Below the pieces are notes generated by a model. That model was not told where the DNA came from. It did no database searches and saw nothing but the letters and a program-made list of their open reading frames with translations. Shown here piece by piece: positions 34,895 to 43,316 of a stretch of DNA of 64,000 nt (its first letter is position 1; each line of letters opens with the position of its first letter). Made by a program: the position numbers and the translations under genes. This DNA is from Nostoc sp. ATCC 43529 (GTDB lineage Bacteria > Cyanobacteriota > Cyanobacteriia > Cyanobacteriales > Nostocaceae), in the NCBI GenBank assembly GCA_003326205.1, contig LWTK01000046.1, positions 124,001 to 188,000 of the forward strand, read 5' to 3'.

Positions 34895-36646
34895 TTAATC
34901 ACAGTGACAACTTCCAGAAGATGATTGTGACACAACAGTAGATATTTTCTTACCCCAATTACACGTTGGCACAAAACCAGGTAACTTGGCGTACTCCTGC
35001 GGTGTGAGTATCTCATTAGTAGTTTGATTAGTTACAATTAAACTAATAGTAATTTCTGAAGTTGGAGTAAGCTTGAGGTAATAGCTGTTGTAACTAGCAT
35101 CAATAACACGTGTTACACCATCTTGAATGCATCTGCCCTTGTTATCTTCAATGCCCATACCCAGTCGCATTATTTTTCCAACAAAGTTCAAATTATCGCA
35201 CTTTGCATCTTTGGGCTGAGGATTGCTCTGGTTAAGAAATATATCAATGGAGTAAGTATCATAAGTACATTTGACGTTGTTAAAGATGATGTATAAATAA
35301 TCTGACCACTCGTCATAGAAAGTTCCGGATGAGTCTGGTACGGATGGCACTTCATAGTCATAGCCCAGAGACTGTGAATTCTTTGCCATATCACCAATTG
35401 TGGTATAAAGATAAGACCGAGTTTCAACAAGGTCGATCTCTTGAGCTAGGGAACCAATCAATGGGCGAAGTGGGAAATTAGATGTAAATATCGCAGCTGG
35501 GTGTGCCCGATTCCAGTTTTCAAAAATTCGATCGACATTTGAATGATAAGACCAGAACACAGGGTCATAAGCTGTATAAGCATTATCGGCCATATCTGGA
35601 CCGACCCAACCATGCATATTGTCGTGGGGCTGCTCGAATAGACCATCAAAGTCACACTTGTTTGGGTACGCGCAATCAGGGGGAGGAGGATCGAAGGAGA
35701 GGATATTTGCCCAAGGATACCCAGGATTGCCCTGCGGTGTACTAAAGATATCCCACAATAGAGCATTAGCAACTTGGCGTTGATATTTACCAACAAGGGC
35801 TAACTTTTCTTCCCGTTCCTTGCGTCGGTCGTCACCAGTCGTATATAAGATGGGATCGCGCTGCACGTACTTGCATTCTTCTTCATTGAGACAGTCACCT
35901 GTTTGAGTCTGACATTTTTTACTTTTACCGTCTTTGGCAATAGCAAATCTCAACGGGTTAGGTCGTTCTTCACCTGTCTGAGGGTGAATGTAAGTCAAGT
36001 CTTTGAATGCTTGTGGCAAACCTGATTCTGGATGACCATCTTGAGTGGCATTTGGGGACATCCAGTTCCAATAAGGAATGGGAAAGTCAATCAAGTTCTC
36101 AAAGTATAATAAATAGGCTCGATGCCAGAGTAAAAATGCTTCCTGGTAATGCAAACACCAAGTTGTGTGCAGATAGGCTAATCTTTGCCAAGCAGCGTTA
36201 GAATCTACCTTGGATATATCTAACGTTTCCAGTTTCATGCGATATTCATTCAGTTCATCCTCAGTTAAATCAAGAATATTTTTCCGCACATGTAACTTGA
36301 TAGGTTTTAATTCTGGAGGAGGAATAATGGGTTCTTCATGAATTGGCTGATTACTATTGAGTCTACAACCTTCATTAATCCAAACACGTAGTAATTCCAG
36401 CGCATCATATGGCCAGTATTGAGTAGTATCGCGGGTCAAAGGCATACTTTGAGAGTATAGGTGATGGTAAATTGTCACAGCCGATTCACGAACACTCTTA
36501 TAATCATCAAGCGTAATACCGAAACCCGACATACATCCCTGCCATTGAGCCGCAACTTTATCTCGTCTATCTTGTTCTATCCAGTAGGGCTGAGAAAATA
36601 GTTGTTTAATGTTGTTATCCCAAGTAGGGAATTGTATTGTGTTCAT
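34895..36646 (-). CDS. tyrosinase-family (type 3 copper) oxidase
   Basis: 583 residues from the ATG at 36646; a TTG seven codons upstream is less likely. The CuA site lies in LAYLHTTWCLHYQEAFLLWHRAY (residues about 150-175), with three histidines and a Cys next to the first ones that might form a Cys-His thioether as in some family members. The CuB site is EQPHDNMHGW plus DPVFWSYHSNVDRIFENW (about 335-385). No signal peptide. A Cys-rich tail ends in SGSCHCD. The C-terminal 150 residues (SIDIFLNQSNP...) resemble the C-terminal domain of plant-type polyphenol oxidases. Such enzymes oxidise phenols to quinones. It is the last gene after a CxxCH protein and an unknown large protein on the same strand. 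Confidence 0.85.
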   Translation of the reverse strand: MNTIQFPTWDNNIKQLFSQPYWIEQDRRDKVAAQWQGCMSGFGITLDDYKSVRESAVTIYHHLYSQSMPLTRDTTQYWPYDALELLRVWINEGCRLNSNQPIHEEPIIPPPELKPIKLHVRKNILDLTEDELNEYRMKLETLDISKVDSNAAWQRLAYLHTTWCLHYQEAFLLWHRAYLLYFENLIDFPIPYWNWMSPNATQDGHPESGLPQAFKDLTYIHPQTGEERPNPLRFAIAKDGKSKKCQTQTGDCLNEEECKYVQRDPILYTTGDDRRKEREEKLALVGKYQRQVANALLWDIFSTPQGNPGYPWANILSFDPPPPDCAYPNKCDFDGLFEQPHDNMHGWVGPDMADNAYTAYDPVFWSYHSNVDRIFENWNRAHPAAIFTSNFPLRPLIGSLAQEIDLVETRSYLYTTIGDMAKNSQSLGYDYEVPSVPDSSGTFYDEWSDYLYIIFNNVKCTYDTYSIDIFLNQSNPQPKDAKCDNLNFVGKIMRLGMGIEDNKGRCIQDGVTRVIDASYNSYYLKLTPTSEITISLIVTNQTTNEILTPQEYAKLPGFVPTCNWGKKISTVVSQSSSGSCHCD

Positions 36647-36758
36647 TGTATTTATGTATCTGCTCAATAGACTTTTTGCAGAAGTGGGAAAAGGCTCTGT
36701 ATTTTCCCTTTAACCTTTACCCTTTTCCCACAAGAGTGCAAAATAGGTTATTAAGAAA

Positions 36759-36923
36759 GGCAGAGGGCAGAGGGCAGGAGGCAGAAGGAATACTGCCCTG
36801 GAGTTCTCTGCTGCGACCAGAGGAAGCAAGGGTTTAAGACCCCCACCAAATTCTTAATTTGGTGGCTCCTTTTCAGCTTTGGGTTTGAATCCCCTTGGAG
36901 AAAAGAACCTTCTGCCCTCTGCC
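36759..36923. mobile_element. 165-bp element with GGCAGAGGGCAGA terminal inverted repeats
   Basis: ggcagagggcaga (36759-36771) and tctgccctctgcc (36911-36923) are exact complements. Inside is a second hairpin, CCACCAAATT/AATTTGGTGG, and low-complexity sequence. It fills the gap between tyrosinase and the upstream gene and looks like a small non-autonomous insertion in the operon. Confidence 0.7.
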
Positions 36924-36942
36924 TCCAGCATAGCTGCCTTCT

Positions 36943-38589
36943 TCAACGTCTCCCCGGAATTTCCGAAGCAAGTATTTTAAGAACTTTATCGCTAACAACT
37001 GATTCTAGAGAAATATCAGCTGCTTTTCTAGATACTTGGAGACGCTTTTCAACTTTAGCAAGGGTTCCAGGTGGAACCACTTCTAACAGCCCAAAAGCTG
37101 CCGGACCATGAGAACCATCTGGATTAGTTAGTAACACAGAACGATTACCTAGTGGAGCATCAGGATCTGCCGTGATGGAAAGAATGAACAATCGATCGCC
37201 GTTGGTTACCTGAGAACTAAGTTTGGTTACTGTTACCCCACACCCATTTGTGAACTCAATGGTGGCATCAGCATCAACATCAGATGCTAGCAGTGCCACA
37301 TTGTCTACAGTCGTACCTGGCTCAATTCGCATATTCAGACTAGAACGAAGGGCTATTTGCAATACATCCGCCTCTCTTAAATAGAAAGGACGTGGTAGAG
37401 GACGGGAGGGAGTCCCCGCACATGGAAGTTCTTCTGGTGGGGCGATCTGAGATATAGGTAACCCAGCTAGAGCAACTTGGAATGTTTGTGTAATCTGAGA
37501 ACCGTATTGAATATTAATCCCATCAATAGTGATATCGCTAACTGTAAACCCCTGCTCTGCTGGCACTTCAAACACCGCATGGAGGATATAATCCACCTCC
37601 TCTCCATTTTGACGCTTGCGACCACGAACAATCTTCCAGTAATCCGAGGGTTGTGCCCCATCAGGTGCCGAAAAGGGAAGTTGATAGCGATCGAATGCTG
37701 GCTCTTGGATGTATAGTCCAACTGGATTCTCTAGTGAAATTCGCACACCAGAACCAAGTGCCCCACTGCCACGAACTAAACCATTTACCGTGGCTCCAAT
37801 AGTCGGATCGCTATTACGATTTGGCGTGCCGTACTTACTACAATTAATCAGTTGCCCTTGGTCAGTAATCGGGTTTCCTGCACCATCCTTACGCAGGATA
37901 GTAGCTTGACCAGCCAGGAAAATCTCAGCACTTAAGGAATTAGGGTTACTAATTAAATGTACTGCTCCATCTGTAGTTGTGCTATTCCATTTGTTGAGAT
38001 CGTTGTAGGCAGGTCGTCCAGTTTCGGGGTCGATTACTGGCTGATTATCTTGCGTCAAGTAAAGATCCTCTAATTTGACTTGAGGACTAACCAATTGTTG
38101 ATAGAGTCGCAACACAACTTCTGGGTCGATGTCCCAAAGGGTGTACCAGTATTCCCGGTTCTCACAGGTAAACATCACCTTAGTAATTTGGTTGTCTGCG
38201 TTGCGGGTAACACTCCACTCACAATACTCATCTTGCCAACCACGAGGTCCCTGCGGTCTATAGTTTGGATCTGGTGGGCCTTCATCCGCATACTTCCATT
38301 GGTTAACTTGACCTGCACTGGGATAAGTAACCAATATTCGGTTTGGGAACGCAGTCCACTTGATAGCAGCCCCTTTTGTTCCCTCAGGAATGTCTGTGTC
38401 AAGTGGATTATAGTACTGAGTTAGTTCTGGTTGATTGGTTGAACTCCAGGGGTCGTTTTGTAAGGTCTGCTGTGTAAACCGATTAATGTTATCGTTCCAT
38501 CGCGATCGCAGAGCTTTTTCTTTATCTTCTTCACCCGGTTTAAAATCATTCTGATTAGCTGGTGGATCGAATTGAGGTAGATTAGGCAT
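36943..38589 (-). CDS. unknown large protein, 'PPANQNDF' family, copy A
   Basis: 548 residues, no signal peptide, no family I can name. The product is a paralogue of the protein at 41294-43216. Shared blocks: PPANQNDF near the N-terminus, RGWQDEYCEWSVTR, a FTCENREYWYTLWDIDPE block, LNKWNS, a GAVHLISNPNSL block, CSKYGTPNRNSDPTIG, NPVGLYIQ, DYWKIVRG, ILHAVFEVP. Four cysteines in these blocks are conserved. The richness in Trp, Tyr, Cys and aromatic acid motifs suggests an enzyme with a metal or side-chain-derived cofactor (speculation). A good AAGGA precedes the ATG. It lies 68 bases after the CxxCH gene, and before tyrosinase, on one strand. Confidence 0.7.
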   Translation of the reverse strand: MPNLPQFDPPANQNDFKPGEEDKEKALRSRWNDNINRFTQQTLQNDPWSSTNQPELTQYYNPLDTDIPEGTKGAAIKWTAFPNRILVTYPSAGQVNQWKYADEGPPDPNYRPQGPRGWQDEYCEWSVTRNADNQITKVMFTCENREYWYTLWDIDPEVVLRLYQQLVSPQVKLEDLYLTQDNQPVIDPETGRPAYNDLNKWNSTTTDGAVHLISNPNSLSAEIFLAGQATILRKDGAGNPITDQGQLINCSKYGTPNRNSDPTIGATVNGLVRGSGALGSGVRISLENPVGLYIQEPAFDRYQLPFSAPDGAQPSDYWKIVRGRKRQNGEEVDYILHAVFEVPAEQGFTVSDITIDGINIQYGSQITQTFQVALAGLPISQIAPPEELPCAGTPSRPLPRPFYLREADVLQIALRSSLNMRIEPGTTVDNVALLASDVDADATIEFTNGCGVTVTKLSSQVTNGDRLFILSITADPDAPLGNRSVLLTNPDGSHGPAAFGLLEVVPPGTLAKVEKRLQVSRKAADISLESVVSDKVLKILASEIPGRR

Positions 38590-38657
38590 ATTAATTCCTT
38601 AAAGAAGAGGAAATGTTTGCAGTTGTGTGATTGAAATAAAGAAAATACGACTAGAGG

Positions 38658-40457
38658 CTAGGGAGATAAACTCGTTTGGGGAAGAAGTAAGCTAAATTCA
38701 TTCAGGTTGCTGATGTATTTCCAAGACTTAAATTGATTGCGTCGTTGCACGCTCAATTTCATCAGTCGATCTAACTGCTCATCTGGTGAAAGTTGTGCAA
38801 TCGTATTCAAATAGTTTTGAATTTGTTGCTGCACAGTTGTTTTCCATTGGTCATCTGCTAAATTCCAGATTTGAAGGAATTGTTGCTCAGCCGTACAGCT
38901 ATCTAAATTGTTTGCATCGCAGGCAGGTTGTTTATCAGCCGCAGATTTAACTAAGGCAACAAACTTGTCAGGTACGTCGCTGACTCCATTTGTGATGGTG
39001 CCAGTCGTAATTTGATCTGCATACTGCTGTAAACCTGTGCGCTTCTCAGAAAAAACTGGGTTTTTAAAATCCACCATTAAAAGGGCAGCTATAAATTTAT
39101 CTGAGATAATTTTCTGTTGACGCAGTTGTCCGACCATGAAAGTATCTTCTGCTGAAGGTACAGGTACAAAGAAAGCAAAGTAAGTAGAACCATTCTGCTC
39201 ATAACGAGGAGATTGATCTTGCACCAGTTTGAAGTTATTGGCTTTCAGATAATTGTCGTAATCTTCACGCTTAAAGGTAATGGTTGGAATCTGGTATTGA
39301 AGACCCAAAGTAGTACTTAGAATTGAATCCCAAAGGAAAAAGTCATTTGGAATTCCGCTAATATCACTGTTGGGGGGGCTTGTCTGACTGCCATTGCTTT
39401 GAATATTAGTGGAACCAAAGTTGATTGTGGTATTAGAAATGACATGAGCCAACATTTGATTAGTATCACTAAGCTGGACAGTCGAACCCTCGTTTTGGTA
39501 TCGCTTACGCAGCCATTTATTGTAGTAGTTCTGAAATCCTCCTTTGATGATCTGTTCTAGGTTCTCAGCACCAGTTAAATTCTGAAATATTGGTTCGTTG
39601 GCGACGACTAGGGGGACAACTTGAGAGGATATCGTGGCACGTTGAGATTGCCAGTTATTCCAGGGAACCGCTAGTTCTTTCATAATCACGACCCCATTAT
39701 GATGGCAGTCAAAGCACCCTTGTCCTATGGTCTGGGGAAGCCGCGCCATTGATGAATCCCCTGCCCAACTCCATACTTTAGTAGTAGACCCCATATCTGA
39801 ACTGCGCTGTTCTCGGAATTCATAGAAGTTGTATTTATTAGCTTTAGAGTCCCAGGAGATGATCTGCAAGAAACTTGAATTCCCCCCCGGTGCTGCGCTG
39901 AGTAAAATCTGAGCAGAGGTAGTTGGATTCGTTCCCCAAGCAATGGCATAACGCAGATTACGAGGAGCTTCACGCAAAGCGATCGTAGTGGGAATTTGAC
40001 CGCCTTCCCCTACCATGTAGTTAGCCTGTTGAAAATTTAACCCTGAGTTGGAAATAGCTTGGATTATCTTATCAACGCTATCTGGGAAAGTTCCTTCACG
40101 AAGAACATTTGTAGCAAATTGATCGTTTAAATTCTCCTCAATTTCCTGCTGCGTCATCGCAATCACGCAGCTATCGATTCCCTCCAGAAAACGGTATATT
40201 TTGCCAGTTTCAACAGCAGTACAATTTTGATCTGCCATTAGCAAGTTCCGAGTCCTAGTACGAGATAGAAACTTGGGATGAGTTTCCTTAAGATAACTTC
40301 GTAATCGAAAGTCACCTGTTGAAAAATTCTCTTGCGTTTCTATTTTGGTACTGGCTTGTAGCGAGTCAGCCATAAAGGTAGAACTTGCTATTAAAAACAA
40401 GCTAAATAATAGAATAACGCTTAGTGTTTTAAAATTAAATCGGTGAATCTTCTCCAT
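38658..40457 (-). CDS. secreted c-type heme protein (single CxxCH), locus arm A
   Basis: 599 residues. The N-terminus MEKIHRFNFKTLSVILLFSLFLIASSTF is a signal peptide or signal anchor. A single c-type heme attachment motif appears at IGQGCFDCHHNGV (about residue 247). Around it are AIAWGTNPTTSAQILLSAAP and FYEFREQRSS. The C-terminal 300 residues hold no second CxxCH. It is unlike small soluble cytochromes and may be an oxidoreductase subunit or electron partner for the proteins encoded downstream. It is the first gene of the minus-strand arm, followed by the PPANQNDF protein and tyrosinase. I do not recognise a named family. Confidence 0.7.
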   Translation of the reverse strand: MEKIHRFNFKTLSVILLFSLFLIASSTFMADSLQASTKIETQENFSTGDFRLRSYLKETHPKFLSRTRTRNLLMADQNCTAVETGKIYRFLEGIDSCVIAMTQQEIEENLNDQFATNVLREGTFPDSVDKIIQAISNSGLNFQQANYMVGEGGQIPTTIALREAPRNLRYAIAWGTNPTTSAQILLSAAPGGNSSFLQIISWDSKANKYNFYEFREQRSSDMGSTTKVWSWAGDSSMARLPQTIGQGCFDCHHNGVVIMKELAVPWNNWQSQRATISSQVVPLVVANEPIFQNLTGAENLEQIIKGGFQNYYNKWLRKRYQNEGSTVQLSDTNQMLAHVISNTTINFGSTNIQSNGSQTSPPNSDISGIPNDFFLWDSILSTTLGLQYQIPTITFKREDYDNYLKANNFKLVQDQSPRYEQNGSTYFAFFVPVPSAEDTFMVGQLRQQKIISDKFIAALLMVDFKNPVFSEKRTGLQQYADQITTGTITNGVSDVPDKFVALVKSAADKQPACDANNLDSCTAEQQFLQIWNLADDQWKTTVQQQIQNYLNTIAQLSPDEQLDRLMKLSVQRRNQFKSWKYISNLNEFSLLLPQTSLSP

Positions 40458-41293
40458 GTTTTATTCTTAGTCAGTTTAATTGCAGATATTAAGACTACTG
40501 TCTGATTTTTGAACAATAAAGCTGTCCCCAAATCAGCTAAAAAATCAATGAAAGCCACTCAGAGCAAGCATATTACCTAATTCCAACTCTATCGCTCAAA
40601 CCTAAGCTGTATAAGCTTTTGAGCTTCATTAAGCGATCGTTATGAAATTTAGACTCAAGTCCATACGATCCGATCGTCTGGGTGGCTCAAACCGCAGTGG
40701 ATCTGGGTGTACTTACCCATTTCCAGGTAGATATACGCCAGGTCTTTGAATGGTTTAGGCAGTCCCGCTTTTGACATACCAGCATAATTTTTTGTCAATT
40801 ACTAAAGTAACTATTATTACAATAGTTGTATGCAGCTAATATGTGATTATTATTTATATACCTGATAGTATCCTTAAACGTACTACTACGATTACAAAAC
40901 TTTACAAGGTATTACAGTTAAATAAAGCCGATTTAAGACATTATCTGGATCGATTACATCGTAAGAGTTTTGTTCTTCAAACTCAGATTAAATACTTAAA
41001 AAATTTATTTAGTTAGTATAATTTTATTTATATACGTAGGAGCTTGTCGGCGCTATGCGTCGGCAAGCTTAAGGCGATCGCATGATTCATACTTGGAATT
41101 GGAACCGCTGTAATTCTACTATCCAGCATTGCCGACACAGGGAACAGAAAAAATTATATTTTCATCCTTGGTGGTGAAATTTTTTTCATTGGGACTGCCG
41201 TTATTGATAAGTTTTATTATATCCTCTCAGATAAAAATTCTATTCATTAATAATTTATTGTGGAGTAATTTAATTTAGAAATCCGAATCAAAA
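40458..41293. other. divergent centre of the tyrosinase locus
   Basis: 836 bases separating the two arms. A tyrosinase gene fragment lies at 40655-40787. A hairpin AGCTTGTCGGCGCTATGCGTCGGCAAGCTT lies near 41041-41070. The rest is AT-rich and must contain the promoters of both arms; I could not assign them. Confidence 0.6.
40655..40787 (-). pseudogene. tyrosinase gene fragment
   Basis: Reading the minus strand gives GMSKAGLPKPFKDLAYIYLEMGKYT, which matches GHPESGLPQAFKDLTYIHPQTGEER of the intact tyrosinase at 34895-36646 (SGLPxxFKDLxYI). It has a stop codon soon after and no copper sites. It is a relic of a second tyrosinase copy situated exactly between the two arms. Confidence 0.75.
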
Positions 41294-43216
41294 ATGGCAT
41301 TTTTAAAATATTTTCAACCACCAGCAAATCAGAATGATTTTCCCAACGATCCAAACAAGCACCAAGAGCTACTTGATTTCTGGACAACAAATGTCAGTGG
41401 CTGGATTAATCAAGCCATAGTTGGCAATCCTTGGAATGTCACTAATGCTTCTAACCAAACATTCTTTTATAATCCCTTATACACAATCATTCCAAATACC
41501 GCAGCAGCGGCACAAATTCCCTGGAATGCATTTCCAAATCGACTGTCTCAATATCTAAAAGCTGGGGCAAATCCAGCTAATCCCTATAATAAGAGTGATG
41601 CTCAAATTCTCCAACTAGCCGATAGCGGCTATTGGCAAAAGCCAGAAACTCCGGCTAATTCCTTTCCCAAAATACCAACAGATCTTTGTCCACAGGTAGA
41701 TTGGTCTAACTATCAAACTAATGGGCACATTTATGGCCCTTATGGCCCTAGAGGTTGGCAAGACGAATACTGTGAATGGAGCGTAACACGAGATAGCAAT
41801 AACAATATTATTCGCATTGATTTTGTTTGCGAAAATTCTGAATATTGGCACGTACTCTGGAAAATCGATCCTGAAAAAGTTCGTGAACTTTACGAGGAGA
41901 CGCTTAATTATGGTGTACCCTCGCAACAGCAGATTTCGGTTGCCCTAGAAGACTTGCAATTGCTAGACCCAGAAACTAATCAACCAGTCATCGATCCAGA
42001 AACCAAAAACCCTGCTTACAATCCACTCAACAAGTGGAACAGTGGCCCAATTTCTGTGAGGACGGGCGATTCTAGGCAATTTTCTGGTGGTGCTATGCAT
42101 CTGACTAGTACACCCAATACACTACAGACTGAACTAGGGCTAGCTGGTGCTGCTACAGTTCAACGCCAAATAGGCAATAGCGATCCTCAGAAATTAATTT
42201 GTTGTAGTCAGTACGGACAGGCTTATCGCAACAGCGATCCAACAATTGGTCGCTCAGTTAACCAGGCAGTACAGGGACAAAGTAACGCAAATATAGCCTG
42301 TCTTGCCGATCCTGTCGGGCTATATATCCAAATGCCTGACTTTAACCCCGAATCCACCTCATATTCGGTATCTTCACAGGTAAAATTACCTGAAGGTGCA
42401 ACAGTTGGGGACTGCTGGCAAATTGTCAGGGGACAAAAGTCTTTGGTGGATTCCGTAACTAACGAGCCTTTCCCTGGTGAATATTACGATCCAGTCGATC
42501 CAAACCTTCAGGGTGTGGGCAATTTCATCTTACATGCTGTATTTCAGATTCCCCAATCTTGGCAAAATTTAAATGATAATAAACTCACCCTCTCAGACAT
42601 TCTGATTCAGAATCAACCCATCATTTGGGCGGGACAGGTTGCTCGTACCTTCAATATGTCCCTCTATGCTCGACCGATACCCACCGCAGATACACCCCCA
42701 GCTTTGGACTGCGTAGGTACTCCGACGACACTTGCTAACCAGCCTTTACAGTTGATATATACAGACTTATGGAATGCATATTACAACACAAGTGAACCGA
42801 ATCCAGCAGGACAATTAATGCCTTTGGCGAGCAATACAACCTTCATTATTACCCGTGTAGAGCAGAACCAATCAGGTATCCAAGTAGTTCTAACATATGC
42901 TCCTGTCAATACCACATCTCCACCAATACCTACCGTAGAATTTTCCACAGTAGATGACCAAAACCCAAATAACCAGAGCGTTGACAGTCAGATCGCCGCA
43001 AAGGTACTTGGACAACCAACTCTAGTCAGCTATGCTGTGCCGGGAAATTCTTATCCTGGCGATTACTATGCTTTGTCATTGGAACTAGACATTACATCTG
43101 AGGCTGCGGTTGGTGTACGTGGAGTCCGAATTACTGACCCAGGACAAACACCTGCTGCTTTTGCACCATCTGTGCTAAATGTAGTTGCTGCCGGTACTTT
43201 ATCAGTCAACTCATAA
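41294..43216 (+). CDS. unknown large protein, 'PPANQNDF' family, copy B
   Basis: 640 residues, paralogue of 36943-38589 with the same ordered blocks (PPANQNDF, PRGWQDEYCEWSVTR, FVCENSEYWHVLWKIDPE, LNKWNS, GAMHLTSTPNTL, CSQYGQAYRNSDPTIG, DPVGLYIQ, DCWQIVRG, ILHAVFQIP). It is longer by about 90 residues, mainly in insertions near residue 70 and in the C-terminal third. No signal peptide. It is followed at a spacing of 100 bases by a CxxCH gene on the same strand. As with copy A the fold and activity are unknown to me. Confidence 0.7.
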   Translation: MAFLKYFQPPANQNDFPNDPNKHQELLDFWTTNVSGWINQAIVGNPWNVTNASNQTFFYNPLYTIIPNTAAAAQIPWNAFPNRLSQYLKAGANPANPYNKSDAQILQLADSGYWQKPETPANSFPKIPTDLCPQVDWSNYQTNGHIYGPYGPRGWQDEYCEWSVTRDSNNNIIRIDFVCENSEYWHVLWKIDPEKVRELYEETLNYGVPSQQQISVALEDLQLLDPETNQPVIDPETKNPAYNPLNKWNSGPISVRTGDSRQFSGGAMHLTSTPNTLQTELGLAGAATVQRQIGNSDPQKLICCSQYGQAYRNSDPTIGRSVNQAVQGQSNANIACLADPVGLYIQMPDFNPESTSYSVSSQVKLPEGATVGDCWQIVRGQKSLVDSVTNEPFPGEYYDPVDPNLQGVGNFILHAVFQIPQSWQNLNDNKLTLSDILIQNQPIIWAGQVARTFNMSLYARPIPTADTPPALDCVGTPTTLANQPLQLIYTDLWNAYYNTSEPNPAGQLMPLASNTTFIITRVEQNQSGIQVVLTYAPVNTTSPPIPTVEFSTVDDQNPNNQSVDSQIAAKVLGQPTLVSYAVPGNSYPGDYYALSLELDITSEAAVGVRGVRITDPGQTPAAFAPSVLNVVAAGTLSVNS

Positions 43217-43316
43217 AATTCTCATTCAACAAATACATCCAGGCAAACTTTCCAGTAAAAAGGCTGTATTGTTTGCCATTTCATATTGCAATTACTATCA
43301 TTCCAGAACAAGAACT

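Noticed and set aside
43185..43316. 44-codon upstream extension of the arm B CxxCH protein
   Set aside because: It overlaps the previous gene and precedes an obvious signal peptide that starts at 43317.
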